Source of the DNA: Azospira oryzae
Lineage (GTDB): Bacteria > Pseudomonadota > Gammaproteobacteria > Burkholderiales > Rhodocyclaceae
Direction of reading: 5' to 3'
Assembly (NCBI RefSeq): GCF_004217225.1
Contig: NZ_SHKM01000002.1
Span: forward strand, 873,307 to 937,306
DNA: 64,000 nucleotides
Part shown: in pieces, positions 62,902 through 64,000 of the stretch
Layout of the letters: the number at the start of each line of letters is the position of its first letter
How positions within the stretch are numbered: position 1 is the first letter of the stretch
Made by a program: the position numbers and the translations under genes
Notes under the pieces: model-generated
Told to the model about the DNA's origin: nothing
Database searches by the model: none
The model's input: only the letters and a program-made list of their open reading frames with translations

Positions 62902-64000
62902 TCAGCCCCGGCCCAGGGTCTCGCCGAGGAAGCGTTCCAGGCGCGGGTCCTGGGTGTAGCCCACGTTGAAGCGGATCCAGGGCGAGGCCTGCAGCTGGGG
63001 CCGGAAGATGTGGCCCGGGGCCAGCATGATGTCCGCCGCCGCGGCCTGGGTGGCCAGCCGCGCCGCGTCCTCCAGGCCCGGCGCCCGGGCCCAGACGAAC
63101 ATGCCGCCGGCCGGTTCGGCGTAGGCCTCCATGCCCACCCGTTCCAGCAGGCGCAGGGTCTTGTCCGCCGCTTCCCGCAGGCGGCCGTGGATGCGCTCCA
63201 GGTACTTGCGGTAGTGGCCGGCGGTGAGCATTTCGTAGACCAGCTGTTCCGCCACTTCCGAGGTGGAGACGCAACTGACAATCTTGACGTCGGTGAGGGC
63301 CGCCATCAGGTCCGGCCGGCCGGCGACGAAGCCCACCCGCAGGTTGGCCGAGAGGGTCTTGGAGAAACTGCCGACGTAGACCACCCGCTGCAACTGGTCC
63401 AGGGTGGACAGGCGGGTGGCGCCGCCGGGATGGAAGTCGCCGTAGGTGTCGTCCTCAACCAGCAGGAAATCGTGCTTCTCCGCCAGCTGCAGGATGCGGA
63501 AGGCGTTGGCCGGCGAGAGGTTGCAGGCGGTGGGATTCTGCAGCACCGAATGGGTGAAGAAGGCCCGGGGCCGGTGTTCCGCCAGCAGGGATTCCAGGGC
63601 CTGGGGGTCGGGGCCGTCCTGGCCCCAGGGCACGCCCACCAGCTGCACCCCGTGCAGGCGCAGGTTGGCGAACAGGTTCCAGTAGCCCGGGTCGTCCACG
63701 AAGACGCAGTCGCCGGGCTTGAGCAGCAGGCGGATGAGCAGGTCCAGGCCCTGGGTGGCGCCGTGGCTGAGCATGATCTGGCCGGGCTGGGCGGCGATGC
63801 CCAGGTCCGCCAGCTTGAGCCGTACCTGTTCCCGCAGGGGGGCGAAGCCCAGGGGCGTGCCGTAGCAGGTCAGCTTGACCTCGTCGCGCCGGGCCAGGGC
63901 CCGCAGCTGGCGCCGCACCCCTTCCTGGTCGTGCCATTCCGGCGGCAGCCAGCCGACGCCCACCTTGAGCCGGTTGGGCGAATCCTCCAGGCTCTGGTGC
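62902..64000 (-). CDS. MocR-type PLP-dependent regulator/aminotransferase (C-terminal part, 5' end outside window)
   Basis: The frame is open to the window edge, so at least 365 residues are visible and the N-terminus is missing. The visible part is a fold-type I aminotransferase domain: CYGTPLGFAPLREQV, SHGATQGLDLLIRLL, FVDDPGYWNLF, the PLP-Lys segment VGSFSKTLSANLRVGF, and GGMFVWARAP. The stretch just before it (SPNRLKVGVGWLPPEW) matches the linker of GntR-MocR regulators, so a winged-helix domain is expected upstream. It could also be a plain aminotransferase. Confidence 0.85.
   Translation of the reverse strand, partial: HQSLEDSPNRLKVGVGWLPPEWHDQEGVRRQLRALARRDEVKLTCYGTPLGFAPLREQVRLKLADLGIAAQPGQIMLSHGATQGLDLLIRLLLKPGDCVFVDDPGYWNLFANLRLHGVQLVGVPWGQDGPDPQALESLLAEHRPRAFFTHSVLQNPTACNLSPANAFRILQLAEKHDFLLVEDDTYGDFHPGGATRLSTLDQLQRVVYVGSFSKTLSANLRVGFVAGRPDLMAALTDVKIVSCVSTSEVAEQLVYEMLTAGHYRKYLERIHGRLREAADKTLRLLERVGMEAYAEPAGGMFVWARAPGLEDAARLATQAAAADIMLAPGHIFRPQLQASPWIRFNVGYTQDPRLERFLGETLGRG

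Overview
The window is about 64 kb of very GC-rich (visibly well over 60%), gene-dense chromosome from a betaproteobacterium. Gene content and order (tolB-pal-cpoB-queE; polA next to a DUF2782 protein and an APH-type homoserine kinase; nadD-rsfS-rlmH-maf; YqiA-RNB nuclease-TonB-bacteriohemerythrin-aroE-mtgA) suggest the Rhodocyclales, perhaps an Azospira/Dechlorosoma-like organism. That placement is inference from gene content. I see no rRNA or tRNA, no insertion sequence, no prophage and no CRISPR array. The sequence reads as stable core chromosome.

Layout. 1-3.3 kb: end of the Tol-Pal envelope operon (tolB partial, pal, cpoB), then queE and a PilZ protein. 3.3-6.9 kb: a UspA protein and a divergent cobalamin nucleotide-loop cluster (cobU against cobT-cobS-cobC). 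6.9-19.8 kb: a large lipopolysaccharide core cluster holding four heptosyltransferase-like GT9 proteins, WaaG, MsbA, two further GT4 enzymes, an FkbM methyltransferase, a CgeB-like protein and a WaaL-like ligase. Many of these genes overlap by 1-29 bp. 19.8-29.4 kb: housekeeping genes (polA, a LOG-family protein, DUF2782, thrB, two tandem BPSS1780-type membrane proteins, nadD, rsfS, rlmH, maf, uppP). 29.4-37.5 kb: two alpha/beta hydrolases, an RNB-domain ribonuclease, a TonB-like protein, bacteriohemerythrin, aroE, mtgA and mgtE. 37.5-50.7 kb: mixed metabolism and signalling (HDOD, nitronate monooxygenase-like, NlpC/P60, gabD, dienelactone hydrolase, Sel1, RNase G, TrhP-type U32 protein, a glycosyltransferase, a DMT transporter, an orphan periplasmic binding protein, a trans-sulfuration enzyme). 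50.9-64 kb: a chemoreceptor, an OYE/LysR divergent pair, phosphoketolase coupled to a YkgJ protein, an AI-2E-type permease, thiC under a TPP riboswitch, a two-domain periplasmic alpha-carbonic anhydrase, and the C-terminal part of a MocR/PLP regulator cut by the window edge.

How it fits together. Much of the window serves the envelope. Tol-Pal keeps the outer membrane attached, UppP and MtgA support peptidoglycan synthesis, and the LPS cluster builds lipid A-core and flips it with MsbA. The second theme is cofactor supply: B12 nucleotide-loop assembly, NAD through NadD, thiamin through ThiC, and queuosine through QueE.

No entirely new system is obvious. The best leads are in non-coding DNA and unusual domain arrangements: a 44-bp dyad repeat present twice; a pair of GGACA-N3-TGTCC dyads exactly 42 bp apart; two bidirectional terminators that share an identical 15-mer and a second hairpin; the Adhesin_E-like/alpha-carbonic anhydrase fusion; an RNB nuclease with Glu at a usual Asp position and a possible leaderless start; and the FkbM/CgeB branch of the LPS core cluster.
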